Source: Hydractinia symbiolongicarpus
Taxonomy: Eukaryota > Cnidaria > Hydrozoa > Anthoathecata > Hydractiniidae
Length of the DNA stretch: 64,000 bases
Direction of reading: 5' to 3'
Assembly (NCBI RefSeq): GCF_029227915.1
Contig: NC_079877.1
Span: forward strand, 12,027,351-12,091,350
Below the pieces are notes generated by a model that did not search any database, had not been told where the DNA came from, and saw only the letters and a list, made by a program, of their open reading frames with translations. Made by a program: the position numbers and the translations under genes. Numbering within the stretch: position 1 is the stretch's first letter; each line of letters starts with the position of its first letter. This document shows, in pieces, positions 47,536-59,734 of the stretch.

Positions 47536-50500
47536 TCAATGTATTTTGGTCACTCCAAGTTCTAAGCGAAGTTTCTCGAACTGTGGTCGAGGGAGTCCCT
47601 TTGTCAATAAATCGGCAATCATTTCCTGTGTTGGACAGTATTTCAGCTTAATCTCCTTGGTCGAGACGGCGTCGCGTATGTAATGGTACTTGATGTCAAT
47701 GTGTTTTGTTCGTGAGTGATGTGCGGGGTTTTTCGCAAGAGCGATTGCACCTTGGTTGTCTTCAAAAATCGTAGTAGCATTTGCCTGTTTGAACCCCATA
47801 CAATCAAGCAGGACTCGCAACCATACTGCCTCTTGTGTTGCACTGCATAATGAAACGTATTCAGCTTCGGTCGAAGAAAGTGCAACGATTGACTGACGTT
47901 TCGATTTCCATGAAATCGTGGAATTTTCGATTTGGAATACGTAACCGGAAGTCGATTTTCGTGTTACCACATCTCCAGCCCAATCAGCGTCGGCGAAGCC
48001 ACGTAAACAGTTCATCGTTTTGTAAGCTTTCCTTCCCTTGTACACCAAACCATAGTCGATGGTTCCTTTAACGTATCGGAGAACTCGTTTAACACCAACC
48101 CAATGTTGCTTTCCAGGTTTCGACATGTGTTGACTAAGCACTCCCACTGCAGCGGACAAGTCTGGTCTGGTCCCAATCGATGCGTACGTGAGGCATCCAA
48201 TGACAGATTAGTACTCTTTCAGATTGACTGGTTCTTCGTCATCTCTCAGCTTTTTGAACTTTGTGTTGGGGTCGAGTGGAGTAGCTACTGGCTTGCAATC
48301 TTCCATTCCAAATTGTTTCAGCACAGATGATAAGAACGCGTGTTGGTCGATTGTACGTACCCCATCCTTACGGTTTCGTTTGACGGCCATCCCAAGAATG
48401 TAGTGAACTTCCCCTTCGTCACCCATTTTGAAACGTTCACCTATCTGTTTCTTTTCGGAGAGGAGTTCTTTGGTGTTGTTAGATGCAATCAGCAGGTCGT
48501 CGACGTATACAGCAATAAGGAGGATAACTTTCTGTCCGTCCTTGATGAATCGTTTGAGATAGATGCAAGGGTCAGCATCGTTTTGTATGTATCCTGATTC
48601 CTTGAGGTATTCGTCGATGGTTTTGTTCCAGCACCGTGCAGACTGTTTCAAGCCATAGAGACTCTTTCGCAATCGACAAACCTTGTTCGGATGTTTCTTG
48701 TCGATGAAGCTTTCCGGTTGCTTAACGAAAATCTCTTCCTCGAGATCTCCATTTAGGAGTGCTGTTTTAACATCCATTTGGTGGAGGTTTAAATCAAGTT
48801 GATTGGCAATGGCTAGTACAGTACGAATAGAACTATACTTTGCGACAGGTGAGAAAACTTCGTCATAGTCGATACCGGGTTTTTGAGAGTATCCCTGTGC
48901 AACAAGACGAGCTTTACACCGGGTGATCTCGCCTTTAGCATCACGTTTGTGCTTAAAGACCCATTTACTGCCTACAATGTTCTTACCGGGGGGTAAGTCA
49001 ACCAAGTCCCAGGTTTGGTTCTGTTTCAGCGAATCAAATTCATTACGAAGTGCTTCAGACCATAGCTTTGAGTTCACACCGCTTAAGGCTTCTTCAATGG
49101 TCGTTGGCTCCTCAGTGTCCATAGCTGCAACCGATGCCGCCTCCATCAGGTTCCACCAATTACCTGTCAGAACGTTCAGTCTGTCAGGTGGTCTCCTTGC
49201 TCGTTGTGGTCTGGCATCTTCTTCGGCAGCGACTTGCGGTTCACCGATGTTGTTTCCTGGTTGTTCCGTTTCAGCTTCTGCCTCAGCTTCTGCCTCAGCT
49301 TCTCTGAATGTTCCGGTGAAGAATTCGTGAGTTACGTTGTCCGATTTTTCTATGTCAAAAGCGTTCTCTACAAAGATGACATCACGACTTCGAAGCATCT
49401 GTCTCGTTTCAGGATTGTACAGTTTGTACCCGTTTTCGTTCGCAGGGTATCCAACAAAAACGCATGGAAACGATTTCTTCTGGAGTTTTCCATTACGTTT
49501 TGATTCAGGAATATGCACGTACGTTTTGCAGCCAAACACTTTTAGGCCACTAACTTCAGGCTTTTTACCGTGCCAAAGTTCATAAGGCGTTGCTCCCTTC
49601 AGTGCAGCAGTAGGACTTCGGTTCCGTGTGTAGGATGCGGTAGATACAGCTTCAGCCCATAGGTTAAGGGGTTTCTTTGCGTGATGCAGCATTGATCGTG
49701 CAGTTTCCAGTAGGGTGCGGTTCATGCGTTCAGCAACTCCGTTTTGTTGTTCGGTTCACGTTGAATTCCTCGATTGTTGCAAAATTCGTCAAAGTCCTTT
49801 GAGAAGTATTCACCACCATTATCTGAGCGAATGCGTTTTATAGTTTCGTTCTCCACGTGTAATCGTTCGACTTTCAATCCAGTGCGATTTTCAACAAACT
49901 GCCCAAACTTTTCAAGCACTTCAGACTTTTGCTTCATCATATAGACAGTAGTGTATCTTGAGAAATCGTCTATAAAAGTCACAAAGTACCTGGAACCTCC
50001 CACTGAAGGTACATCCATCGGTCCACACACGTCACTGTGAATCAGCTCGAGCAATCTGGTTGTGGTGCTTTGCGATTTCTTCGGGAATGATTTGCGATGC
50101 TGTTTCCCCATTGCACATCCTTCGCAGATTCGATCGACGGCTTCCTTGGTATCGATATTCAGGCCATTTACCATCTCTTTATCGTTTAAGAGTTTGAGGT
50201 TGTCGTATCCCAGATGACCGTATCGTTGGTGCCACAGCTCGATTGAATCCTGTTTGATTGTTTTCCCGATACAGCACGTTTCCTCGTTTCGTGGCTTTAT
50301 CGTGTTAAGTTTGTAAAGTTTACCGTACTTATGTCCAATAGTATACTGCTTCCCCTCCTTGGTGATATCGCAAGCTTTGCCTTTGAACTGCACATCGACT
50401 CCCTTATCGGTTAGGTAAGATAAGAGAACAGTTTGTTTTGGATCTTCGGCACGTAAAGTACGTCGTGTAGCACAGTTTTGATCTTTTCATTTTTGCTCAA

Positions 50501-51439
50501 AATGGTCAAATGTACATTTCCTTTCCCGAAAGCATTCAGCACGTGATCATCGGCGAGTTTTACCTTTATCGGCGTTTCAAAACTGGAATAGTCTCTTAAG
50601 CTTTTCAAATTATGGGTCATGTGAGAAGAAGCACCAGAGTCAATCCACCACTTATCCTCGTTTACTTCAGAGGATTTCAGAGCTAGTTCATTATCGTGAT
50701 CATCGTTAGCGAGATTTGCGTTTTCTTTCTTCTGGTCACTTTTCTTCTTAAAACAGTCACGAGCATAATGTCCTTGTTTCTTGCAGTAATGACATTTACC
50801 GGATTTCTTGTTGTTGAGGTTTGACGAAAAAAGGGCATCACCAGAAGTTTCAGCTTCAGCAGGCTTTTTCTTTTCGCTTTCGTGAATAAGCCTGTCCCTA
50901 ACATAATCCCAGGTTAGATTGTCCTCAGCAATTGTTTCAAGCGCCGTTATTAAATAGTTATACTCTTCGGGTAAACTACTAATAAGAAGAATAACTAGGT
51001 CCTTTTCTGCAATAGCATCATCAATCGCTTCCAGGTGTTCTGACAATGTCTTAATGTTGTTTATGTGTTCAGTCATATTTTGACCTCTAGCCATCTTTGC
51101 TGAATATAATTTTCTCCGATAGAAAATCCTTTTTGAAAGTGTTTTTTGCTAAAAATGTTTTTCAAGATTTTCACATGCTTCCTTAGCTGATTTCGTGGAG
51201 CGAACGTAAATTTGTAAGTTTTTTGAAATTCCCAAACAAATGGCGACAAACGCTTGGTTCTCGCGTTTCTTGATTCGACGTTTCTCAGCCTCCTGCATAT
51301 CATCCTCTATGGTTTCATCACCGGTTACAATCTCCCAAAGATCTTTTCCGATTAAATACATTTTCATGTTGAATTTCCATGAATGATAATTTTCAGCAGT
51401 CAGCTTCTCAATTTTGAAAGTTGCGTCTTCAGTTGCCAT
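47536..51439 (-). pseudogene. copia gag-pol, disrupted
   Basis: Domains in order on the minus strand: gag helices from 51439; CCHC zinc knuckle (CHYCKKQGHYARDC, about 50753-50794); protease (WWIDSGASSHMT); GAG-pre-integrase (LWHQRYGHLGYDN); integrase with CxxC and the IDDFSR and DNGGEY motifs; reverse transcriptase with YVDDLL (about 48494-48511); and RNase H with DADWAGD and the KHIDIKYH end. Four lesions are visible: an in-frame TAG at 51149-51151, a one-base shift between about 50394 and 50413, a one-base shift near 49722-49745, and a TAA at 48208-48210 after which the same frame continues into RNase H. The open frames either side stay long, so decay is slight. It probably cannot move by itself. 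Confidence 0.93.
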
Positions 51440-51520
51440 CGTAAAAAAAAAATCAAATTCAACAAAACAAAATTATTTCAGTACTCGATATAACATTAAA
51501 AAGTGTCTGGGCCCATAACA

Positions 51521-51719
51521 TGATAAAAACAGACACACAGAGTTTCTCACTCATAGAGTACTTTTTCTCTCATAAAGAAACAAACTGATCACAGAAAAAC
51601 GTAGAGAATAAAAAAAAATGTGCGTAATATAATGCACGTGACAGTTCTAACATAAAATAATAGAACCACCGGTTCACAACTGAATAAAAGATAGCAAGTG
51701 AGCGTCACATATTTCAACA
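51521..51719 (-). repeat. 5' LTR of the copia element
   Basis: This 199-bp copy starts transcription of the minus-strand element. It contains AT-rich promoter-like DNA and matches the 3' LTR base for base apart from one A in a homopolymer. Confidence 0.95.
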
Positions 51720-51724
51720 TAAAA

Positions 51725-54700
51725 GACCGGTAAAAAATCGAACTATCTGCCAAGACACTGAGAATTATTGTAAATATGTACATTAATTTAATAAATGTTG
51801 CTTCAGTTAATTATTAATTTTAGGCAAAAGCGAAAGGTGTTGTAACATAATCGCACCACGCCATGTTTTAAGAGGAGCAATGCATGAGCCGTAAGAAAGT
51901 TACTAGCAATCTTTAGGACTTTGCATCTCCTTACGTACATAAACAGAAGGCATATTATCATAAATATTTTTATTAATTGCAAAAATAAATTCATATGGCC
52001 CTTCGGTCGATTTTCCTATAGTTGTCAACCGCACACCAAGCACAGGTTATTTTTTACCTGGTGAGACGTAAAGTTTGCTTCGCTGCTCTTATTCCAAGAA
52101 TAGCTAAAAGTTCATGGAATGGAAAATAAATTCTTCACAACAAACCCATGCTTCTACAAATAACACGTTTAAGAACGTTTCCAGCATTCAGGAAGAAAAA
52201 GACAGGATATAAATTAAACCCAGACGAAAGTACGCATAATACAAGAATTTTCTTGGGTAAGTCAATTTCGCATGATAAACTTTATTGTGGCGTGAAATTA
52301 CGAACATAAAGGGCGTTGTTTTGGATTAAATAGCGTTGGTACCTCTTCCACAGCCTTAGGAGCGTTCATTTATGGCAGTCTCCCTCTTGTGATTATGTTT
52401 AAGGTCCACTTTACGTTTGCACTCAAAAAATAAGGTCCTTAATAAAAAAAACACTTGTATGAAGTTAAGCTAAAGCTTGCTGCTTTTTTCTATATTTTTG
52501 ACTATTTCAAGCTCTCCGAAAACGTTCATTTTTCGCTTCTACCATGTTCTTCCTCAAAAATAACTTTACAATTCGTTGGAGAGCGCTTTATAAAATAATT
52601 CTGAGTCAAAGCTTCAGTATGCTGAAGTACAATAACTACGCTTTGAGTATAAAAAAGAAAAATGATCAAAAGGGTTAATAAAGCTAAAAACAGCTATAGC
52701 TACAGTTATTTTTTATAAAAAAATGCAACAAATTTTACGAGCGAGCTTTTAAAAAAACAAACCAACAAACAAGATATATATATATTTCATGTTCCCTCTT
52801 GTTGCAATATGGTAAATAAATAACAAAAATATTTTGTTGCGAAGTATGATCCACGTGAAAGTCATCATCATTATCTTGATAAGTTTTCGACAGCATATAG
52901 AAAAAATAGTCTAGTTAACTAAGATTTCTTGAGGATATCAAATTCAGTTTCTCTCAAACAAAAGCTTAGACGCAAACAAATGTCAAAGTAAATAACCTAA
53001 TTACTCTCAACCATTCAGCATTATACTTAACCAATAGAATAAAATTGGCGTGGTTACGTGTTACCCTAAGAAATAAATTAAGAATTAATTATATTTGTTT
53101 GGCTGAGGCCATTTGCACTGAAAACGAAGGATTTCCCGATATTAACCACGTGAGCAAAGAAAATGGAATTAAGTAATCAAAAAGCGCGGTCACTATTCCA
53201 CCGTTGGTGTTTAATAAAAATCAACAAGTGTTATTAAGCCACCGCTATAATGACCAAAATAACAATTCTGGTATCAACGAATAACTTCTCAATTGACACG
53301 CCAACACGTGGAGTCAGCTGACTTTCTTTTTCGTGTAAACAAGATAATAAAAAAATTTGGAGCTAGAAATTTATTTTTTAGACTTCATGTATTATAAATA
53401 CATTCCATGTGTAAAATTTATATCACATTGATAATGTGTTACATTTCTGCTTTTTGTGTAATCACCTATATTATAAGGTTACATTCGTCAGTGACATGCA
53501 TAGTGATGTTTAATTTCCTTTGATGTTACCGTTAAATACATGTCTAATACATATTAAACATTACGACGTCAATAACATTCATTTAACGTGAATAACTTAA
53601 CATGAACAAATGAAAACATTACATAGACCTAAAACTTTGAGGCCATATAACTTGAAAACGAGGTGGTGACGTCATTCATTTTTTACCGTGTGGGCAACTA
53701 ATAACCTGATTTTCTTAAACCTTAGTCACCCAATCCGTTTCGGACTTGACGGTTTAATGACGTCTTTAAACTAGTATAGAAAGTGTTGCGGAGCGTGGGA
53801 CTGAGTCCGCTATGTGCGCAAGCAAAAAATTTTAGATGCCCCTCTCAATTGAATCGTATAATGAATCGTATAAAAAACAAAGTTCCCACGTGCTTCATGG
53901 TATCGATCAAACGGTTTCATCTTCGATTTGATGAAACATTTCCTGGACGTGCGTACAATATATATATATAACTACAATTATCCACAAAAATATGGCTCTC
54001 CATTTCCTCTCATGTTTAACACTGACCTTTGTGACTCAGCAAGGTAAACGATTACACGTGACATACCTTTATGAACGTACTATCTGCAAAATATCTAGCT
54101 AGCTAGCTATGTTCTTTTTTTGCTGACTTTCTAAACTTTTTAGTTCTTGGTTTTTAGAATAAAATTGCCAGCAGAGACAAGAAATTTTGTGGATGATTGT
54201 AGCTAGAACAAGCTATGTGATGGGACATTTCTACAGAGTAGAATTATCTCACTCACTGGTGTAGTATATATATAGTTAAAAAATCTGTCCAAAAGAATTT
54301 TTCTATGCTGCTATTATGTAGCTAATTTTATGCTAGCAAAAATAGCTAATTTTATGTTAGCTACATTGGTAGTTTTATCCCAGTTAAGTAGTTAATTCTA
54401 TGCTAGCTTTGTAGCTAGTGTATTATGGTAGCTATATGGCACTGTTTGCTCTTTTTTATGCTAGCTAGTTAGCATAAAAATGAGCAAACAAGAAGTAGCT
54501 AGGTAGCTATAGCTATATGCTATCTAAGTTCTATTATTATTCCAGCTAAGTCGGCAGTTTTATGCTACCTAGCTTTAGGTGTGAGAAAGGCGAAGATGTA
54601 AAAAAATAGTGATATATTAGCTAGCTAAACAAACCCTTTCTTCGTTTCTTGAAAATGCCCTTCCGTTCATTACGACCAACAAGCCAATATGGCCATATCA

Positions 54701-56320
54701 ACGCAATTTTCATTCGCTATGTATCTGGAGAAATGTCACGTGATATTAGTAAGAGTGACCGTGGCTAAAGCTCTGTGCCGACCTGATCTTAACTGAAAAC
54801 GGCGTGTCTCGACCAACCAGATTTTCACGGAAGAAATGACCATAAAAAATATTTGGGTAAGTGGGTCAAAAACGCCCACGTTTTCATCAAAATTTCACGT
54901 ACTAGGGGGAAACGCGGAAATTTGTCACTCTCTAATATATTTATGGGAACGAGGAAAATAGCTCCGTTCGAGCAATGGCTCTCTCTCCACAAAAATCATT
55001 TTACCTCTAATATTTTGAACTAGCCGGGAAAACCGGCGTCGAAACGCCGGCGTAACACACAAGCAAGGGTGTAAGCCACAAGCCAAGGTGTGACCCAGCG
55101 TTGAACACCCCAAGGCGCGTTTAATAAGAACGACATACTGCGTGACACGGTCAGGTTGAGCGCTTTTGTACAGGTATGCAGTATATCGTAAATCAAGTGA
55201 AGTGTATACACCATTGTAGTTTTGCGACTGTAACATATTTTTCAAAAAATAACTTTTCCTCAACAAAGGCTGAAATAAAAACACAGTTTATAACCGTTCT
55301 CACTCCGTCATAGCAAAAACAATCGGTCAATATTATTTTATTAATCGTGACACCGGGCTACGCGCTTAGTACAGTTAAACAGAGTTGAACAGGCGCATAG
55401 GGTCAATACTTCTTTGAAAAAAGCTCTTTCGCAGACGCTGTTTAAGTAAAAACACAAGAAACAGTCCATTGCTAATACAGGCTGAGTGGTTATTCCAGGT
55501 AGGCAGTGTTGCACATTCGTGCTGGCGTAAGTTTAAAATTAATTGTCACAGTCCATTGGCGTAACAGCCTTTTTCAAAAAAACAGTCTGTTGCTAACACC
55601 GGGTTTAGCGTTTAGTACAGTTAAAGAAAAGAGTTGAAGAGGCGTAATACCATCTTCCAAAACAACTTTATCGCAATTCGCCCATCATTACCCCTCAAGC
55701 TAAACCGATTACTCAACCATTTTGTTTGCAGAAGAAGTCTTCAGGAAAATATTAAAAGATGTAGCTACCTAGCTAACTGTATTTAGCATAAGAATTATTG
55801 CTTAAGAATATTGTTGTAGCCAAACTGCATTTTTACAATCTCACTTTTTAGCCAAATATATGAGCTAGCTAAATGGCTACATCCTGAACATAAAAAATGT
55901 TGGATCGGATAAAAAGCTCCTATACCAAACAGAATGGTAAAAAGTAAGGCTGTAGCTAGCTAGCTAGCCTTCACAATCTTTGTTCCTATAGCCCAAAATC
56001 CTAAAACTGGTGAATCTGCACGTAGCTAAAAAACAGGACAATATATTTATCTTAACATTGAAAACAAACAGAAAACAAATATTCAAAAAATATAAAGATT
56101 TTAGAAGATGAAAATGAAGAAAATAAAATTAATTGAGCGCCTATTGTATGCTTGATGCTGTACCTAAATCTAGTCCCTTTTCTTGATGCTTTGGTTGTCG
56201 CTGTCCTCCGAGACTTGCAAGAAATGTTTAAACTAACTTTATTTTCCCTAGACATGTGTCTTAATTTGGGGAAGCACCAACGTCTGAATTTCCCTAACCC
56301 AAATTTTCAAGGGCCTTTTA
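51725..56320. other. Repeat-rich intergenic region
   Basis: A repeat fragment with CAATCCGTTTCGGACTTGACGG and TGACGTC lies at 53640-53800. The stretch 54090-54600 and 55760-55960 is dense in GCTA/TAGC tetramers. From 55019 a repeat starting CTAGCCGGGAAAACCGGCG and running to about 55700 matches 62034-62300. A short minus-strand frame at about 56152-56240 could be a cytoplasmic-type tail but has no clear link. No gene is supported. Confidence 0.45.
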
Positions 56321-56322
56321 AG

Positions 56323-56508
56323 TTAGCGTACTAACAACTGACAACTAGTTTCAAATTTTCTACTATTTTTCCGTGATTTGAACGTGTGAACAAACCGGAC
56401 AAACGTTTCTACTGTCAGGAATATCACGAATACTGTAACCATAAAACCAGGTATAATTATTAATAAACCACTTAAGATGTTTAGTGTACAAAGCATGTAT
56501 AATGTATG
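56323..56508 (-). CDS. Transmembrane-type exon or exon remnant
   Basis: From a good acceptor (TAATTTCAG, minus strand) a frame of 61 codons runs to TAA at 56323-56325. It encodes a strongly hydrophobic stretch (ILSGLLIIIPGFMVTVFVIF) followed by a basic segment (FKSRKNSRK), as in a type-I membrane receptor. Entry would be phase 0, which does not fit the phase-1 donor of the Ig exon upstream; read in phase 1 the exon gives an unrelated 49-residue tail. It lies downstream, not upstream, of the ITAM-like tail exon. It may belong to a rearranged or alternatively spliced receptor. Confidence 0.4.
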   Translation of the reverse strand, partial: HTLYMLCTLNILSGLLIIIPGFMVTVFVIFLTVETFVRFVHTFKSRKNSRKFETSCQLLVR

Positions 56509-56514
56509 CTGAAA

Positions 56515-56624
56515 TTAATAAGTTTGTTTTGACATATTTTCTGTTCCAATTTCTGAATACTCATTGACTGTTGTTGGTGATAAATCGGCATAAACAATTT
56601 CCTCTCTTGCTTCCAATTGAAGAC
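56515..56624 (-). CDS. Cytoplasmic-tail exon with ITAM-like motif
   Basis: After a TATACAG acceptor, entering in phase 1, 35 codons run to TAA at 56515-56517. The peptide has the core EIVYADLSPTTVNEYSEIG: YADL, seven residues, then YSEI, which fits the ITAM consensus YxxL/I-x(6-8)-YxxL/I. The first Tyr also fits an ITIM (IVYADL). The exon follows the Ig-domain exon by a 113-bp intron in matching phase. Alr-type receptors of hydrozoans carry such tyrosine motifs in their tails. No transmembrane exon lies between the Ig exon and this one. Confidence 0.6.
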
Positions 56625-56737
56625 CTGTATAATAAGATTACTTTCCGGATTTTTCGAGGCCAAACTAAAAGCATTAATTACATTTCAAACTGTGATGTCA
56701 AACGAAGATAAGAAATAATTTTCAAAGTAGACATTAC

Positions 56738-57040
56738 ATGTTACACTAATTACTGCTTCTCCTGTAATCATTTCATTCGCACCATTAGCATTGAAAATAA
56801 TCTTTGTTCCACAATCTTTACGAGTAAGAGAGCTGCGAGTTCTATAAATATATCGATAGCGCCTTGTAAAAGTTTCCATGTATCGAATGTCGGTAGAATA
56901 TGAATACCCTAGTTCGTTCTCCATTTTCCAAGTCAAAATAGGTTTTGGATTTCCACAAACCTCGCTTAGGAAAGATAATTCTTTTCCTTCATTTACAATG
57001 TAACTTGACTTTAGAGAGATCCCACATACGTCAGGTCCAC
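56738..57040 (-). CDS. Orphan I-set-like Ig-domain exon (Alr-like domain 2)
   Basis: A 303-nt exon with phase-1 ends (acceptor TTTAG|GT, donor T|GTAATG) encodes about 101 residues with the I-set hallmark CGNPKPILTWKM and further Cys at the N terminus and in RKDCG. It aligns across its length with the domain-2 exon at 60159-60458 (start GGP..CG, CGNP-P..W, TR..CG). No signal or domain-1 exon is visible between here and 59735, so it is either an alternative domain exon of the upstream gene or a leftover of a deleted gene. Confidence 0.65.
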
Positions 57041-59734
57041 CTAAATTAACAAGTGAAACAAAGCACAAGCTTCCACCAAATACACATGTATCAAGTTTTA
57101 CTTAATTCTGTTTTGCTTAGTTATAAAGAATTAAGCATAAAGTCGTTCTTATTAATTTCCCCCGGCAAAGGCAGAATCTTCAAAATCGGCTTGGGAGATA
57201 GAAAGATAGGTAGAGACAGCCCAGATGCTTCAAAGTTGATGGTATGCAGGCTATTGGAAGAGTTACTGGCCGAGTTGCTAGCTGATTTTCTAGAAAAGTT
57301 TTTCTGCTGTTACTATATAGGCTAATCGCTAAGTTGATTTTTTCTTGCTGTTTTCTGTTTACCCAGCATTCATTTTTTCATTTTTTTGGTTAAAGTATAT
57401 AGTATATATGTAAAAATGTCTCTAAAGAGTTAAGGCGTGACTCAAAAAATTTGTTAACGTCCTTTTGAGCGACTAAAATAGGTTCGCTCGATCAGAAAAA
57501 AAAGGTGCATATTTTCCAAAATGTTCGATCATCCACTCAACTACCTGACCCTTTCTTCGTCTACTCTCTTCACGCCGGCCTTAATTCCGCCCTTGGGAAA
57601 ATTGGTGTAATACCCATCACCGTGCAAAAATTAACGCTGCTTACGACTGGCATAAAAAGCCCCCTTTTATTATGTGAGAGAGGTAAGGCGTAAAAATAAG
57701 TAGAAACCATTTTCACTTTCCTTTTACTTTTTTCATCGAAACAAAAAATAAATTGCACGTGCGCATTAATATAATTTAAGCTTTAGAACTTTAGAAATGA
57801 GTTTCTTATAAAAAAATATAAGTAACCTCCTCAAATTCTCTTTTTCTACATGTTTTGTATACTGCACTAACACCTTTGTGTTGCAAACACAACCAATTAG
57901 TTTTTGGAAGGTGCAATAACTAAAGCATTGTCTTATACAGAGACAGTAATTGAATAGCCATATGTCATTAATTCAGTTTGTAATGAAATTGTATTTTTGC
58001 GCCTCATTATCCAAATATTCTCTTTTTCAGATCAGACGTTATCAAAACATCGACAATAAGCATTTTAAAAAAATATTGAGCGATAGAGTAAATTTTTGAA
58101 CGCCTAGATACTGAAACATTCCAATGCTAATTGCTAAACAAATGAAATATTGAACTATATACTTAGTGATTTCAGAAGTTCTTATACTCAAATCGGCAAT
58201 TTTACATAACAAGTCTATCATCCAGAATTTCGAAGGTATTGAGTTAAAAAATTTATTTTTTAAAAAAAATATTACTCTCTACAAAATCTGTAATTTTGAT
58301 GTTTTATTTATTCAGTTGTATTGTTTATACACTTTTTTATAACAGTCAGAAAATTTGGCTATTAGCTTTTTACTTGTTAAGCCTGGAATTTTACAGTATA
58401 TTACAAATTTTTGACACCTGAATTCTACCAATTGATTCTGTGAAAATGTCTGCATTCAAAAATATCTCCCTTCTTTTTTTTGAGAGAAAAAGAGAAAATC
58501 CATAAATTGTTTTTATTTCACGGTTATTGTTCAATAATTTTTAGCCTTATTGTTGTTCTTATAAAATTGTTGTCATAGAGAAAAGAAGTGTATGTAATTT
58601 AAGTTAGCTATGATTTAAAGTTACAATAACAATGGAGAATTGAATTTTTGAAATTTAGAATATTTGACGATTTTTTCCACCCATATTACTTCTGAGATTA
58701 AGGCTAATGGCGGAAATCTTCAAGCCGCAGTCCTTCTTTTGTTTTGTTCTTATTTCTCGGCAAAACCTGAGTTCGTGTTTTTATTAAATTGCTCTGCTGA
58801 AAAAAGCATGTAAATAATATTATAGTTAATTTAATGTGATACGTGTAAGTAGTATGGGGAAAAGAATAAATATTCTCGCACCACAAAGAGGTTGTCAGAA
58901 CGCGAAGAAGAGTTCTGGGAACGTGATTTGACTCAAATGTTGTTTTAAATATTTTTTCTGTAATTTACTCACAGTTACCTGGTATTTAGCAATTATATAC
59001 GTGTATCATAGCTTGGGTCAAGATTTAAAGCATTACTTATTGTTGTTGCCATTATTATTAGGCTACTTTCATCTGCCTTTGACAGGCAAGGTGGATGCTT
59101 TTGTTCTCATAAATAATATAGCCGCAACAGTATGTCTGTTTTGTCAATAATGGACGCCGGTTTATTTACGTTTTCCAATCATGCGATGAAAGTAAAGATA
59201 AGTAGGATTTTCTTTCCTGAATAAAATCAAATGTGTAAATTAAGGCATTTTTATTTGCAAGATTTTAGAGTAAACAGCAGTAGATTGCTTATATACAAAC
59301 ATTTTACTGAGAAAGAATAATTTTGATGTGCATTTTGTGTTTGTTCGGGCAGGAAGAGAGGTTTTAAAAGAGCAGAGGCTTTAGAATGAAGCTCTACTGT
59401 TAAGGAAAGATTTGAATATTATTAAGCAAGGCAAACTCTAGATAAGCAAACACTCTTGCTCTAACGGTTGTCTACACTCTTTTCTTCTTCCGGACTGGCA
59501 ACATTTCTTTATCGCTTGATCATAAAATTTATTAGGGTTTAGGAAAAGTTTACTAGGGAAATCTTAGGTATTAAAAGTAACAATATACAAGGTGAAGCTA
59601 AAAAGTAGAAATGGTGCCACTATAAACCCTATACAATAAATTTAGTAGAAATAAAGTTTTTAATTTGAAATCGTTTTGGGGTGCTTTCTGAGCAATCTGT
59701 TGAAAGGAGGACAAAATATATTTATATATTTAAT
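57041..59734. other. Space between Alr-like exons; no gene recognised
   Basis: Scanning the minus strand for a signal-peptide, V-like or transmembrane exon gave nothing convincing. A basic stretch after TTTTTTCAG at about 58800-58704 (KTRTQVLPRNKNK) ends in a stop and could be a tail exon, weakly. A reverse-oriented repeat tail lies near 59070-59100. Confidence 0.35.

Larger units (their letters stand above)
47285..51719 (-). mobile_element. Full-length Ty1/copia LTR retrotransposon
   Basis: The LTRs at 47285-47484 (200 bp) and 51521-51719 (199 bp) differ only by one A in an A-run; on the element strand they begin TGTTGAAA and end TTATCA. The element is flanked by TAAAA at 47280-47284 and 51720-51724, a 5-bp target duplication. 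A purine tract (AAGTGGGAG, minus strand, at 47485-47493) borders the 3' LTR. TTATGGGCCCAGACAC next to the 5' LTR is the likely primer-binding region; I do not assign the tRNA. Coding order gag, protease, integrase, reverse transcriptase, RNase H is the Ty1/copia order. The near-identical LTRs mean a young insertion. Confidence 0.95.

Noticed and set aside
48923-49330. Plus-strand ORF with Ser/Ala repeats
   Set aside because: Antisense of the copia polyprotein linker (GAA/GCA repeats).
56152-56334. Plus-strand ORF of 60 codons
   Set aside because: No domain, no splice context; it overlaps the minus-strand receptor-type exon region.
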